The notes under the pieces were generated by a model, which did not search any database, had not been told where the DNA came from, and worked only from the letters and a program-made list of their open reading frames with translations. 64,000 nucleotides of DNA from Sphagnum compactum (taxonomy: Eukaryota > Bryophyta > Sphagnopsida > Sphagnales). This document shows, one piece after another, positions 1-10,565 of the stretch (within the stretch, counting starts at the first letter, position 1; each line of letters begins with the position of its first letter). The translations under genes were made by a program, and so were the position numbers. Location of the stretch: assembly GCA_965153455.1 (NCBI GenBank), contig OZ234501.1:14322001-14386000 (forward strand), in the 5' to 3' direction.

Positions 1-1165
1 AACGCATCAAGATTGGAATTCCTCTAAATCCACCACCAACTATTGTCACACCAGTAATGAATATTTAGCCCATTATGGCAATACCTCTTGCAAATGCCTT
101 GCGCATTCAACTACTTAAATATCACAATAATGAAGGTCTAGTTTTACACATTTGATAGTGGACTAAAGTGTGTGTGACTAATGGAAAAAATATTAAAGAC
201 CACAAATTACAATATTTTCCAAATTCTTTGAGGGGAAAAGCCACCAACTAGTTTGGAAGGTATGAAACAGCTTTCTAATAGTGACATGGGTGGAAGTGCA
301 ACATGCTTTTATAACCCAATTTAGTGAGATCAGTACTGAAGGGCAAGTAGCTGCCACTTTACGATATGTGAAACAAAAGAAGTATGAGCTTAAGGAAAAC
401 TATTACGATAGGTTCTTCTGACTATGTGCACCAATTCTTCAACAACCAGATGATATTTATTTGAGAGAAGCCTTTCAAGAAGGTCACGGAAGGAGTATGC
501 ATAGAAGAATTCTAGCAGAAGTAGCCGAATCCGCAATTATAGTAAAAGAAGAGCTACCCATGAGACGAAAAAATATGGCAAAATATCGTCAAAATGATTC
601 TGACAGTGATGAATCTGATGACTTTGACAAGAAGATAAACATCATGAAAAAAAGATTAAAAATAAATCTAAGAAAATAGATGTTGACATAGTAAGAAGAG
701 GAGTGTATTGTCAAAATTGTTTTAACGAAGGCCATTTCACAAAAGAATGCAAATTGTTAATGAAATTTTGTAGAATTTGTAGGGCAAGTGACCATAATAT
801 AGATCAATGTCGTAGTAAGGTTGTGAGTGGAAGTTGTCCCTCAAGAAATATTATATTAGTACATGTAGTACAAATAGAAGTGCCAGGGGCACAAAAACAA
901 AAACAATTACAAATTTATAATGCACCAAATAATCAAAATCAATACAATGATCAACAATATAATACAAGACCAAATGGTCATAATTAACAAAATAATAACC
1001 AGTCAAATTGGAATAACTGATATAATTAGTAAGCTTATAATCAGAACAATATATTCTGTCAAAATGATGTGAAATGTTTCTATTATCGAAAGGAAAGCCA
1101 TGTGAGGAATGATTGTTTTAGAAGAAAGTTATTGAAGAAGAAGAAAAGAATTCCAAACCAAAAGT
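1..1165 (+). pseudogene. gag: gag relic with three CCHC zinc knuckles
   Basis: Nucleocapsid/capsid region of the gypsy element, which would package element RNA. Relic frames run from about 190, with a longer open stretch at 461-679 that ends in an acidic, Asp/Ser-rich then Lys-rich tail. The next open stretch (703-987) holds two C-X2-C-X4-H-X4-C knuckles back to back, one starting CQNC (about 706) and one starting CRIC (about 769). A third, degenerate one at about 1072-1115 has its second Cys replaced by Tyr. A Gln/Asn-rich linker separates the second and third. Several stop codons interrupt the frame. Triple knuckles are less usual than one or two in plant gypsy Gag. Confidence 0.75.
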
Positions 1166-1825
1166 TGGAGTAAATGTAGCCATGGTCGATTGGGACCATC
1201 CAATGGTGAATGTTCGTGTGACCACAAGAGGACAGAAAGTGAGGATGCTAAAGGTTAATATGCATGATGAATAACTTCCAAAGAGAGAAGTTAACCCCAC
1301 CAAAGGACGTTGAACCAAATGGGAGGAGGAGAAATTGCTTCATAAGGATGTAGTTAATGAACTATAGATAATACAAGAGGTGGAAGACAAACCACTATAA
1401 ATGTGTAGGGATGTTTTGTTTGATTTGGAACCGGCCAAGTCAATTACTTAACTGAGAGGGTTGAACAGAGAGGAACTATTATAGTTGATGCATCAAATCG
1501 ACTTGATGAAGGATGATAAGAGGTTAGTTGAAATGACCAAGGAAGGTGATGTACATGTCGAGCCAACAAGAGCTAACATGTTGACACAAAGAGATGTGTC
1601 ATTAAAGGAATTGAATTTATTAGAATGGAAGAATGAATTGACGGGTGTTAGTCGCAAGTTGACAGTGAGTATCGACAATTGCTAATGAAGAGGATGGATG
1701 GGTTTGACCTTAGACAAGGAAGAATCGATTTGTCTAAAAAAAGGTCTAATGGCAAAACGAAGTGTGTTGCCACCAAAAATCACTATTGATCAAATGGAGA
1801 AAAAAATGGTGAATTACCAGAATTT

Positions 1826-2290
1826 GTGATGAATTCAAAGATAGAAATGAAATTAGGACAATTATTAGAAATTTTTCCTCAATTAAGAGAAATTATGACA
1901 AAGTCATTGTTGAAAATGGAAGAGGTTAAGATTGCAAATGTTTGTAAAATCATAACAACTAAAATAGAGGATTTTGATGAAGCCATATCGATTGTTCAAA
2001 TTCATGTTGGGAAATTTGGAGTTAAAGATGGATTATTCGATGGCGGATCCAGTGTGAATATTATCTCTAAGAGTTTAAAGAAGAAGCTTGGATTGAGAAA
2101 ACTCAAGCTAACTCCTTTTCTAGTAAGGATGGATGACCAAAGAAAGGTGTAGCCAATTGGATTAATAAAGAATTTGAAAATTGATTTGGCTAGATGTGAG
2201 TACAAAATTTCTATTACAATGTTGAACATGGAAAATGGAACAAAAACTTATTCAATGATTTTGGGAAGGCCTTGGTTGAAGTAGGCAAAG
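1826..2290 (+). pseudogene. aspartic protease relic of the gypsy element
   Basis: Open stretch at 1826-2152 plus its continuation beyond a stop at 2150. The retropepsin-like site is visible at about 2036-2065 as FDGGSSVNII, where canonical enzymes have D-T/S-G. The middle residue is therefore Gly in this copy, either a subfamily trait or decay. Hydrophobic downstream sequence up to a Gly-Arg-Pro-Trp motif (about 2265-2275) matches the usual end of gypsy proteases (I-L-G-R-P-W-L). The region lies between gag and reverse transcriptase, as expected. It would mature the Gag-Pol polyprotein. Confidence 0.7.
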
Positions 2291-2773
2291 GCAAATCATA
2301 ATTGGGGTGACAGTACCCTTACCATCATTGTGGGAGAAAGGACAATGACTATGAATACAATTAAGAAAATTATTGTAAAAACATCAAAGAGACCAAAAAA
2401 TGTTGATGATGGTTATGGTTGGGAAGAAGGATTTGTCGAATGAAGAGGAAGAGCAACTCTGTAATGCAATGCTTTAGTTGTGGCTATAGGAGAAGTGGCA
2501 CCATAAGAGTTATATTTTTTGAAAGAGATTGACTGTGGCATGCTTCAACCAAAAGAAAACCAGAATTATCTAATTTATTTTTATCAACATCAACTTGGAG
2601 AAGTCTTGATATTGGATGAAGTTGCCGATGTGACAGTTAAAGATAAAAAAATTACAGGATGGACAGTCACAATTGAGTTGAATAAACTAAACTTGGGAAA
2701 TGAAGGAGATCCTTAGGAGGTACTTATTAATGTAGTTTTACCAATATCTTTTCAAGCACAAATCAAAAAATTA

Positions 2774-4060
2774 TTGGTTAATTACCATGATGTCTTTGCT
2801 TGGAGTTACAAAGATTTGAAGGGAATACCTAGGGAAATTTGTGAACACAAAATTGAGTTAGTGGCTAATGCCCAACCAATTAAGCAAAGACAATATATAA
2901 TGAACCCAAATTACGCATTAAAAGTGAAAGAAGACCTACATAAACTACTTGATGTTGGATTTATTATCCCATTGAAATTACACAATGGTTGTCTCCTTTA
3001 GTAATTGTACCTAAGAAAAATGGGAAGTTATGAATATATGTGGATTATTGCAAATCGAATGCCCAAACCAAAAATGATCCATTTCCTTTACCATTTTTGG
3101 ATTATATCCTAGATTTTATAGTTGGACATGAAATGTTCTCTTTTATGGATGGTTATAGCAATTATATTCAGGTTAAAATGGCCAAAGAAGACAAAGAAAA
3201 AACAAATTTCATCTTAGAATGGGGCACTTATGCCTACAACGTTATGTCATTTGGGTTATGTAATCCTGCTATTTTCCAAAAAGGAGTAACAAAAATGTTT
3301 AAACCTTATTTAAACAAATTTATGCAAGTGTTTTTAGATGATTTTAATATATATGGAGACAAGAAAGATCATCTAGAACAATTACAAAAATACCTTGAAG
3401 AACATAGGTTAAATGAGATTAGCCTTAATCTTGAAAAATGTGCATTTTGTGTAAATTCGGGAACATTGATTGGACACATAGTATGTCATGATAGTTTGCT
3501 GGTAGATCCACATAAGATTACAATAATTACCACTATGCCAACACCTACTAATCCAGCAGAAATAAAACGATTCGTAGGAGCAATTGGTTTTTGTTGACAC
3601 TATTTCCAAGACTTCGCAAGTAAGGTAGCACCAATGTGCAAATTATTGAAGAAGGGATGATTTTTTTTTGTGGATAGGAGCATGTGCCAAGTTTTGGGAA
3701 TGGATGAAGGCATCTATGACATGCCTACCTATACTTATTATACCTAACTTGAAGTTGGAATTCCATGTGCATACAAATGCATCAAATTTTGCATTTGGAG
3801 CCATGTTAAGTCAAAACCCAAACTATAAGATTATCCATAGACTAATTTACTATGCTAGTAAATTAATGAACAATGCAAAAAAGAACTATACAACTATTGA
3901 AAAAAATAAAATAGCAATGATTTATGCTATGAAAAAATTCAGACATTATCTTTTGGGAAATAGTTTCACATTCTTTATGGATCATCAAACTTTGTTATAT
4001 TTGGCTAATAAACCAATAGTCACTAACCAAATTGCTAGATGGCTATTATTATTATAGAAT
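2774..4060 (+). pseudogene. pol: reverse transcriptase and RNase H relic
   Basis: Copies element RNA into DNA. The reverse transcriptase is spread over two frames (2774-3001 and 3040-3597) joined by a region with stops around 3000-3040. Recognisable blocks are the start of the palm (VIVPKKNGK, about 3001-3030), the VDYC block at 3039, the MSFGLCNPA block (about 3244-3270) and the catalytic box FLDD at about 3331, where Phe replaces the usual Tyr of Y-x-D-D. RNase H follows (3668-4057): its first catalytic Asp in the DASN motif is Asn here (about 3775), and the YTTIEK and DHQTLLYL blocks are intact. The substitutions and stops show an inactive copy. Confidence 0.9.
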
Positions 4061-4269
4061 TTGATTTCAAAGTAATATTTAAGCCAAGTCAAGTGCATTT
4101 TCTACATGATCAATTATCTAGAATTAATCATGGAGAATTAACTATTGGAGTTGAAGATCAATTGTCGAATGCCCAATTGTTTGGCATAGAAATTGATTGG
4201 TATGGACAAATAATTGATTATCTCAAGAAGGGCTATTTTGATGACAATATGCCCAAAGAATATTGAAGC

Positions 4270-5830
4270 TAATGAGTGATTAAAACAAGACTATACACAT
4301 TATATGATGGCCATTTGCACAAACTAGGAGCAAATGGAGTGCTGAGGTAGTGTTTAACACCCATTGAAGCCTCTAAAGTCTTGGAAGAATTCCATGAAGG
4401 GCCAGCTAGAGGTCATTATGGTAACAATACAACAATGACAAAAATTATGTCAATAGGCTATTAGTGGCCAACAATTCATAAAGATGTTGTCAACTTGTGC
4501 CAAAGATGTGACATGTTTCAACGATTAGAATCTATGTGATGAAGTGGCAAAGGACCACTCAAACCAATTATGGCATTTGAACCTTTTATGAAGTGGGGTT
4601 TTAATTTTATGGGACCTATCAAACCCATAGTTAAGAATATTGATAACCAATATATCATTGTAGCCATTAACTACACCACTAAGTGGGTAGAGGCTGGTTT
4701 TTAGGGATAACACAACAAAAAATACAGCCAAATTCATTTATGAAAACATTATAATTAGGTTTGGATGTCCCACCCATTTTGTTAGTGATCAAGGAAGTCA
4801 TTTCATTAATAAAACCATTGAAGTACTGGTGGAGGAACTTATGATTGTACATCACAAGTCAACCACCTACTATCTACAAGGGAATGGACATGCTAAATTG
4901 ACTAATAAAACCTTGGGAAAGATTTTGGTTAAATTAATTAATGTTAATCATACCAATTGGGATGCTATAATTTTCACAACACTATGGGCATACGAACAAC
5001 ATATATAATTATTACATAGTTTACGCCATTTGAATTGGTTTATGGCACTCAACCCATTATGCCAGTTAAATTTATGGTCCCCACCAAAAGAATCAAGGAT
5101 ATACCGATAAAAGATCTTGATTAAGGAGGGCCATCCATGTAAGAATGGAAGATTTAGTCCGGTTGGATGAAGAACGTTGGCATGTCACTGAAAATATTAA
5201 TCATATACAGTTATTCAGGAAGGAAAATTGGGATGACAAAGGGAAACTCAAAAGTATCTGTGAAGGTGATTTAATTTTGTGGATGCCTAAAACAATTAAA
5301 ATCAAGGGAGGTAAAGTTAAATTACTTTGGAAGGGTCCTTATAAAGTATATACATCACAAACTTCATGGGCCATGATTTGGCAATATTAGTCGTGTGAAA
5401 TTTGTTTTTCATAGGTTCACACGGAATAGACACATATGTCATTCATTTAATTGTATTGTTTGAACATTGATGTCGTGTGCATTGTTTAAACACGAATGTT
5501 ATATGTTTGTTCATATTGTTTAGACATGGATGTTATATGTTTATTCGTGTTGTTTACACACGAAAGTCATGCACACAATTTTCGTGTTTAAATAATGCAT
5601 GACATTTGTGTTTAAACAACACGAACCCATGAAATAACAAATTTTGCATGGATTTGGAATGAACCCATGAAGCTTATAAATTTGTGATGTAAAGCTTTTA
5701 ATAATAATATTGTTGAACTAACTACTCTAGGTGATGATGAGGTAGAGAGAGTAAATATCAACAAGTTAAAAGAATATCATTCCAAAAATGTAATGGTTGA
5801 CATTATGGCAGTCAATGTTTATGTTGAAAA
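4270..5830 (+). pseudogene. int: integrase relic, split by a foldback insertion
   Basis: Would insert element cDNA into the genome. The H-H-C-C zinc-binding segment is at about 4390-4530 (HYG...CQRCDMF). The catalytic core starts near KWGFNFMGP (about 4590), with the second Asp in VSDQGSHF (about 4783-4806) and the Glu position in the NGHAKLTNK segment (about 4883) replaced by Lys. The C-terminal part (5145-5350) reads into WKGPYKV. There the frame is interrupted by a 337-bp inverted-repeat element (5353-5689); the matching C-terminal segment (ELTTLGDDEVERVNINKLK) resumes at about 5714. Earlier stops at 4267, 4460, 4538 and elsewhere were already disabling. Confidence 0.85.
5353..5689. mobile_element. 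Foldback/MITE element with TA target duplication
   Basis: A 337-bp insertion inside the integrase coding relic. Termini are a perfect inverted repeat including the flanking TA: TACATCACAAA at 5351-5361 and its complement at 5681-5691. If TA (5351-5352 and 5690-5691) is the target duplication, removing the element plus one TA leaves the integrase frame in phase across the junction, which fixes the borders well. The interior is also inverted: arms 5544-5573 and 5596-5625 match at 27 of 30 positions around a 22-base loop, with outer blocks (CTTCATGGG, AATTTGTT) mirrored further out. No coding capacity. TA duplication is the signature of Tc1/mariner-class MITEs; superfamily is inferred. Confidence 0.82.
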
Positions 5831-6599
5831 TATCCTAGTAGGTACCATTAGAACAAATCTCCAACTACTAAACCTAAAAGTTCATTTAAGCTTGTGCCCA
5901 AACCTAGAAAACTCCCATGGATAGATTCCATACCTAAAATCATAGATGATGAAAATTTTTGGTGAGAGGAAGAGAAGTCAAGAAGTAATGAGAGAAAAGT
6001 AAGAAGTAGCAATTACAAAACCAAATTTTTAAAAATTATTATACCTTACCAATTATGCCCTAAGAGAAAGAGGTTCTAAAGAAAATTTATTACAACCACA
6101 TAAGCTAGACCTCATAAGGACAAATAAAGAGGCTATTATTAGGATGTTGAAGACACCATTAAATGAACTACGACCGATATGGCTTTTGTAAACTTTATTG
6201 AGTCTTGAAGAGTTAGAAAAGTTGAAAAAAATCAAGCATCGTTAGCACTTGTGGAAGAAATGTTTTGGAAGAGATAATGAGTGTGCGAGTGAGTGGAGCT
6301 CAAGTTAAAAAGATTTCTACACGAAAAAATTGAGACAAAATTGAGAGCTTTGTAGAACCATATACAACTTGGTTCAAACCCACTATAGTTGAGTTCAGTG
6401 GTAAAATATATGAAGAGTATGCAAGAGGACAAGTTGTATATAGTTTTACATGATCAAGCAGGTAAAGAGTTGTTTATGAGCAAGGAAACAATGTAGAAGA
6501 TAATGGAGAGGAGTCGAACGATAGTGGAGACACTAGCTCTGAAACAACAGTACATGTAAAGGCTAAAAGTAAAAGAGCACTCAACTCTTACTTTAGACG

Positions 6600-7950
6600 G
6601 AAAAAATGAAGGAATAAACAATGTTGTAAATAAATCAACTTACCACTAGGAGACTTTCAGAGATTTTCAAGCAAGAGTGTGAAAAAGAAATTCCTAAACA
6701 TGACAAGACCCGACTACAAATCTAGGAGTACCTCGGAAGAAAACAACAAAAAAAGGTTGGTTCTTAACATTCCAAGGAAGCAACATTGTTTTGAAATTAT
6801 AATATTACATTCAGGGTTTGACTATCTTTTTGTAAGGACATACAGAGAATTGCCAAAACCACCTTATTAACATTACATTGCTATTTTCTAGAACCGGGAG
6901 TTCAATTTGTATAAGGAACAAGTTCTTAAGGTTGAAGAGATGAAGCATGAACGTGAAGCTGATGTTGGCATGACTTCTTTAAGTATTAAGCAATGAAGGA
7001 TCAAATCTATAAAGAAGCTGTTGACTATGGCTGAATTAAGGAAGGTTGCTTTCCTAGGATGTACTCATGCTAGTATTTGGGCCTTAAACACTCAGGAAGG
7101 AACATGGGCTAAGAAGGTGGGTCTTGCATCGTTGAAGAAACTTGATTGGATTCACACCAACGAACCTTTGGCGAAAGAATTGATTTGTAGTTTCAACTAT
7201 GACGACTGGTATGTTAAGTTACAAGGATGACAAATTGAGATTGGTGAAGAGGGCATAGTGAAGGTATTCAAATTACCTTGTGAAGGATTAATGGCAAGAG
7301 CATGGGAAAGATTCAATGGTGTTGATGCCACTTATTTTGTAGGTACACAGCAAGATCAGGGTATCTGATTGCCCAAGCAGATCGAAAGGTAAAAGTCGAA
7401 AGATTAAAAGCATTGACGGAAATCCTGACGTTTCGTCAAGGTAACAACTTCACCCTTGGTTCTTTAATTTCTATGTTGTTAGCTATTGAGAAGGGATCAA
7501 CGAATTGGGCAACATGGTTTTTTCAGAAGTTGTAGAATGAATTGGTTGTAGTTTAATGCAAGGCTAAAAAGTTGACTAGCACCTTAGTTGGACCCATTTT
7601 GACCATTATAGGATATTACTACCAGGAGCTGTTTGTTAGGGAGCAAGAGAATGCTATAGGAAAAAAAAAAAAACTTCAAAAGCGGAAGGAAAAAATCATC
7701 ATGGATGTCAATGCCATTATGCTAAAAAATAGGAAGAAAAAGAAAGGAACATCATTAGCAACTCCAAGCAAAGTGATCACAAAAGTATCATTACATCAAG
7801 AGGGGGATGTTAATAAGCTTGTTGCGGCATCCAATGTTGTGAACAAGGTTATAAAAATAGTTGTTGGAGAAGATCAGAATTTAAGCAATGATGATATAGA
7901 GCAGACTTTTGAAGTAGAGATGTTACATGAAGAAGTGGTTGAAGATTAGA
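6600..7950 (+). pseudogene. Extra ORF relic after integrase, part 1
   Basis: Discontinuous coding relic in the long segment between integrase and 3' LTR. Open pieces at 6679-6870, 7021-7230 and 7572-7949 form a plausible protein separated by few stops, with a conserved-looking stretch around LGCTHASIWALNTQEGTW (about 7051-7105) and a Lys-rich tail near 7660-7750. I do not recognise a catalytic motif. It could be an env-like or accessory ORF of the kind known in Athila/Tat plant elements, or a captured host sequence; the function is unknown. Confidence 0.5.
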
Positions 7951-7959
7951 TGATGGAGG

Positions 7960-9400
7960 AAAGACCTCAGATGTTGGAAGACAATGTGGTGATGATAATC
8001 AATCAACAAGGATAATGGGTACAACATCAAAAGGAGCCATCCCATCAGCTACTAGAGAGGGAGGTTTTGTAGTAGTAGACGAAATAAGGAATCTAGGAAT
8101 AGCAACCATCAAAAATTTTGCCACAGAACGATCAAAGGAATATGCAACCACTAGAAGAAATTACACAATAAAGTGAGCAAAAGCTCTTACCACATCAATC
8201 AAAGGAAAGTCAATTCCATCATGGCTCAGGAGGCAATGGTGTTGTCATATTGAACAAAACAAAACAATTGGGAGAGATGAGTAACACTAATGTTGATGAG
8301 GAACTAAGCGAACTATGGTTGATCAACTCAAGGAATAACCTTGAGAGTTGGAAATAGAAATTGTGCTATGACAGCACAAATTGTAGAATTGCAAAGGAAG
8401 AAAGATGCTTTCGCAAACAATTGGAAGAAATAGAGAGTCAATTGTTAACCAAGTATAAAAACAAGAGTTGGAATAACATCAAAAGCATATGGAAGAGAAG
8501 GTACTAGAGTTCACAACTCATAATGAATTTCTAATCAAGGAGAGACAACAATCTAGAGTGAAAATTTCTGAGTTAAAAAGAAGAAATAGTTAGTTGGATG
8601 CAAATTTGAAATAGAGAGAGTCAACCAAAGTAGAGACAAAACAGAAGTTAGAGGAAACAATTGAGAGACTGAGATTAACAGAAGAAAAGAATTTGGAGTT
8701 ACACAATGTGATTTTTGAAATAGATTGTCAGGGAGAGGAATTACGAAGTATCATTTGTACAGAGAGGAAAATTGTAAAAAAGTAAAAAGAGCTCTTGCTT
8801 AGGGTAGTTACAGAAATAAGACAACAAAGTTTAGAGATTCAAGCCTTCAAAGTGAAGCCACTTGAGTATGTATGAGAGGCTAAAGGAAATGGAAAGGACA
8901 ATGCAAGAATAGGAAAGTGTGCTAGCCTCTCAGAAGGAGGTAGCTTAACAAGCTTGGTGGGCTCATTACCAAGACTGAGAGGTATTCATGGCGAAAGTAA
9001 CCAAACGTCAAAAGAAGGTACAAATGATTCAAATTGAAGTGCAAAAGCTTTAGCTACAAATCAACATAGATTGGGAGGCTATAGATGTGGCAAACCAGGC
9101 TAAAGTAAAATTGTATGATCAGCTGATAGAAGAAGGTCCTGTTGAATTAGGGGAAGCTTTGGAAAAGGCTGAAGCTGAATTCAGGAGGTGGCATTTTGAG
9201 CAAATAAAAAACTATGTTAGTGTTTTAGATGTGGCATATCAACGAATAACACTAGATGAAGAGACTGAAGATGATGCTACCATAGAAGGAGAAGCTAAGC
9301 AAGTCGAGGAAGAAGGCAAATCAATTGAAGCAATAGAAAAGGGGAAATAGATTCTTATAGATGTAGATATAATGGATATCTTTGATGAAGATGAGGCCAT
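7960..9400 (+). pseudogene. Extra ORF relic, coiled-coil section
   Basis: Coding relic rich in Glu, Lys, Gln and Leu with heptad-like spacing, especially about 8560-8760 and 8880-9350. Stops are frequent, but open stretches can be followed across them; the longest (9087-9350) starts within a Gln/Ala-rich helix and ends in an acidic Glu-rich tail. The composition predicts a long coiled coil. It continues from the preceding relic on the same strand, so the two probably belonged to one large accessory protein of the retrotransposon. No known domain recognised. Confidence 0.5.
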
Positions 9401-9559
9401 TCCATTGTCACAACTTTATTATTAGAGTGTAATCAAGGAAGAACCTAGTAATGCAAAAACATGTACAAACCAGGTGGGAGCATCTGATGAACAAACTAAG
9501 GGATTTTAGAGGTCAGAAATTGGTATAGGAGGAGAGGGAGTAAAGACTTAAGTGTGGAA

Positions 9560-10245
9560 GCTTATTTTTGGAGTTATGCCACCAAGTAGGACATCCTACA
9601 CTAGTAGAAAGAGTAGGTATTAGACCTTATACGAGGAATGATATGCTCCACATGATGTTAGAAATGGAGTACATTATGCCAGTGATTCCTGCTCCTAAGA
9701 TGTATTACTTGGTGCATTGTTTCCAAATTTGTCTACGGGTAGGAGTAACACCACCTATGTTGGGAGCACACATCATAGAGGACTAGTTTCTTTCCATGTG
9801 GGCAATAAATGATATGGAGTGGAGAGAGTATCTAGCATATAACATTGTGTGTTGCTATATCCAGTACCATCAACCTAGAGGATATGATGCCCTGGAATTT
9901 GAGGTAGGGTGTTTAGGACTCTATGCTTTATGACATTATTGTAAGCTAGAGATTGCGTATGATGATTACTATCGTGGTCATCAAACCTCTACATCTAGTC
10001 AACCCATTTTTTCTATGACATGAATAAAGACGTACCAAACCATGTTAGGAGTAGAGCCAAGGACCAACTCGAGAAGTGGGAGCAAGTCATGAGTAACTGT
10101 CAAGAGTTAGCTTGTCTCACCAATGTTGCAAATCGCACCATGGCTTCTATCATTTGGAGGACTACCAAAAATGAACTGACCAAATATCTGCTTGAGAAGC
10201 ACACTTGGGAGTTGACAAATTATTTCTACAAGCAACTATTTTAAG
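9560..10245 (+). pseudogene. Extra ORF relic, C-terminal section
   Basis: Two open stretches (9568-9786 and 10020-10244) linked by interrupted sequence. The first is hydrophobic and Met/Pro-rich (centre about 9660-9730); the second is polar with Trp and Cys residues and ends 310 bp before the polypurine tract. It is most likely the end of the accessory ORF of the gypsy element. No motif identifies its function. Confidence 0.45.
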
Positions 10246-10552
10246 GACATGGCACTTGGTGGAAAAACTATCCAAATGACTATGTATTAGTAAGATCATT
10301 CATTAACAATAGTGTCTACCACACCCTATGAAGATTGATCAGACCAACAAATACCTTTGAAAGCAACGGATTACATGTACCAAGGAAAGAACTTAGTCTT
10401 CACACAATGAAATTGACAACTTCCTAACATAGAGCATAGTTGGTACTCTATGCCACATCAAGATGTCTTAGGAACTAGGGATATGTAGTGAAGTAGGAAG
10501 ATAGTCATAAAATGCTAAAATTTATGCAGTTGTGTGGGGACACTACATCATT

Positions 10553-10562
10553 AAAAGGGGGA
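10553..10562 (+). other. Polypurine tract of the gypsy element
   Basis: AAAAGGGGGA directly upstream of the TG that opens the 3' LTR (10566). Such a tract primes plus-strand DNA synthesis. Its position fixes the element's orientation and the LTR start. Confidence 0.8.
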
Positions 10563-10565
10563 TAA

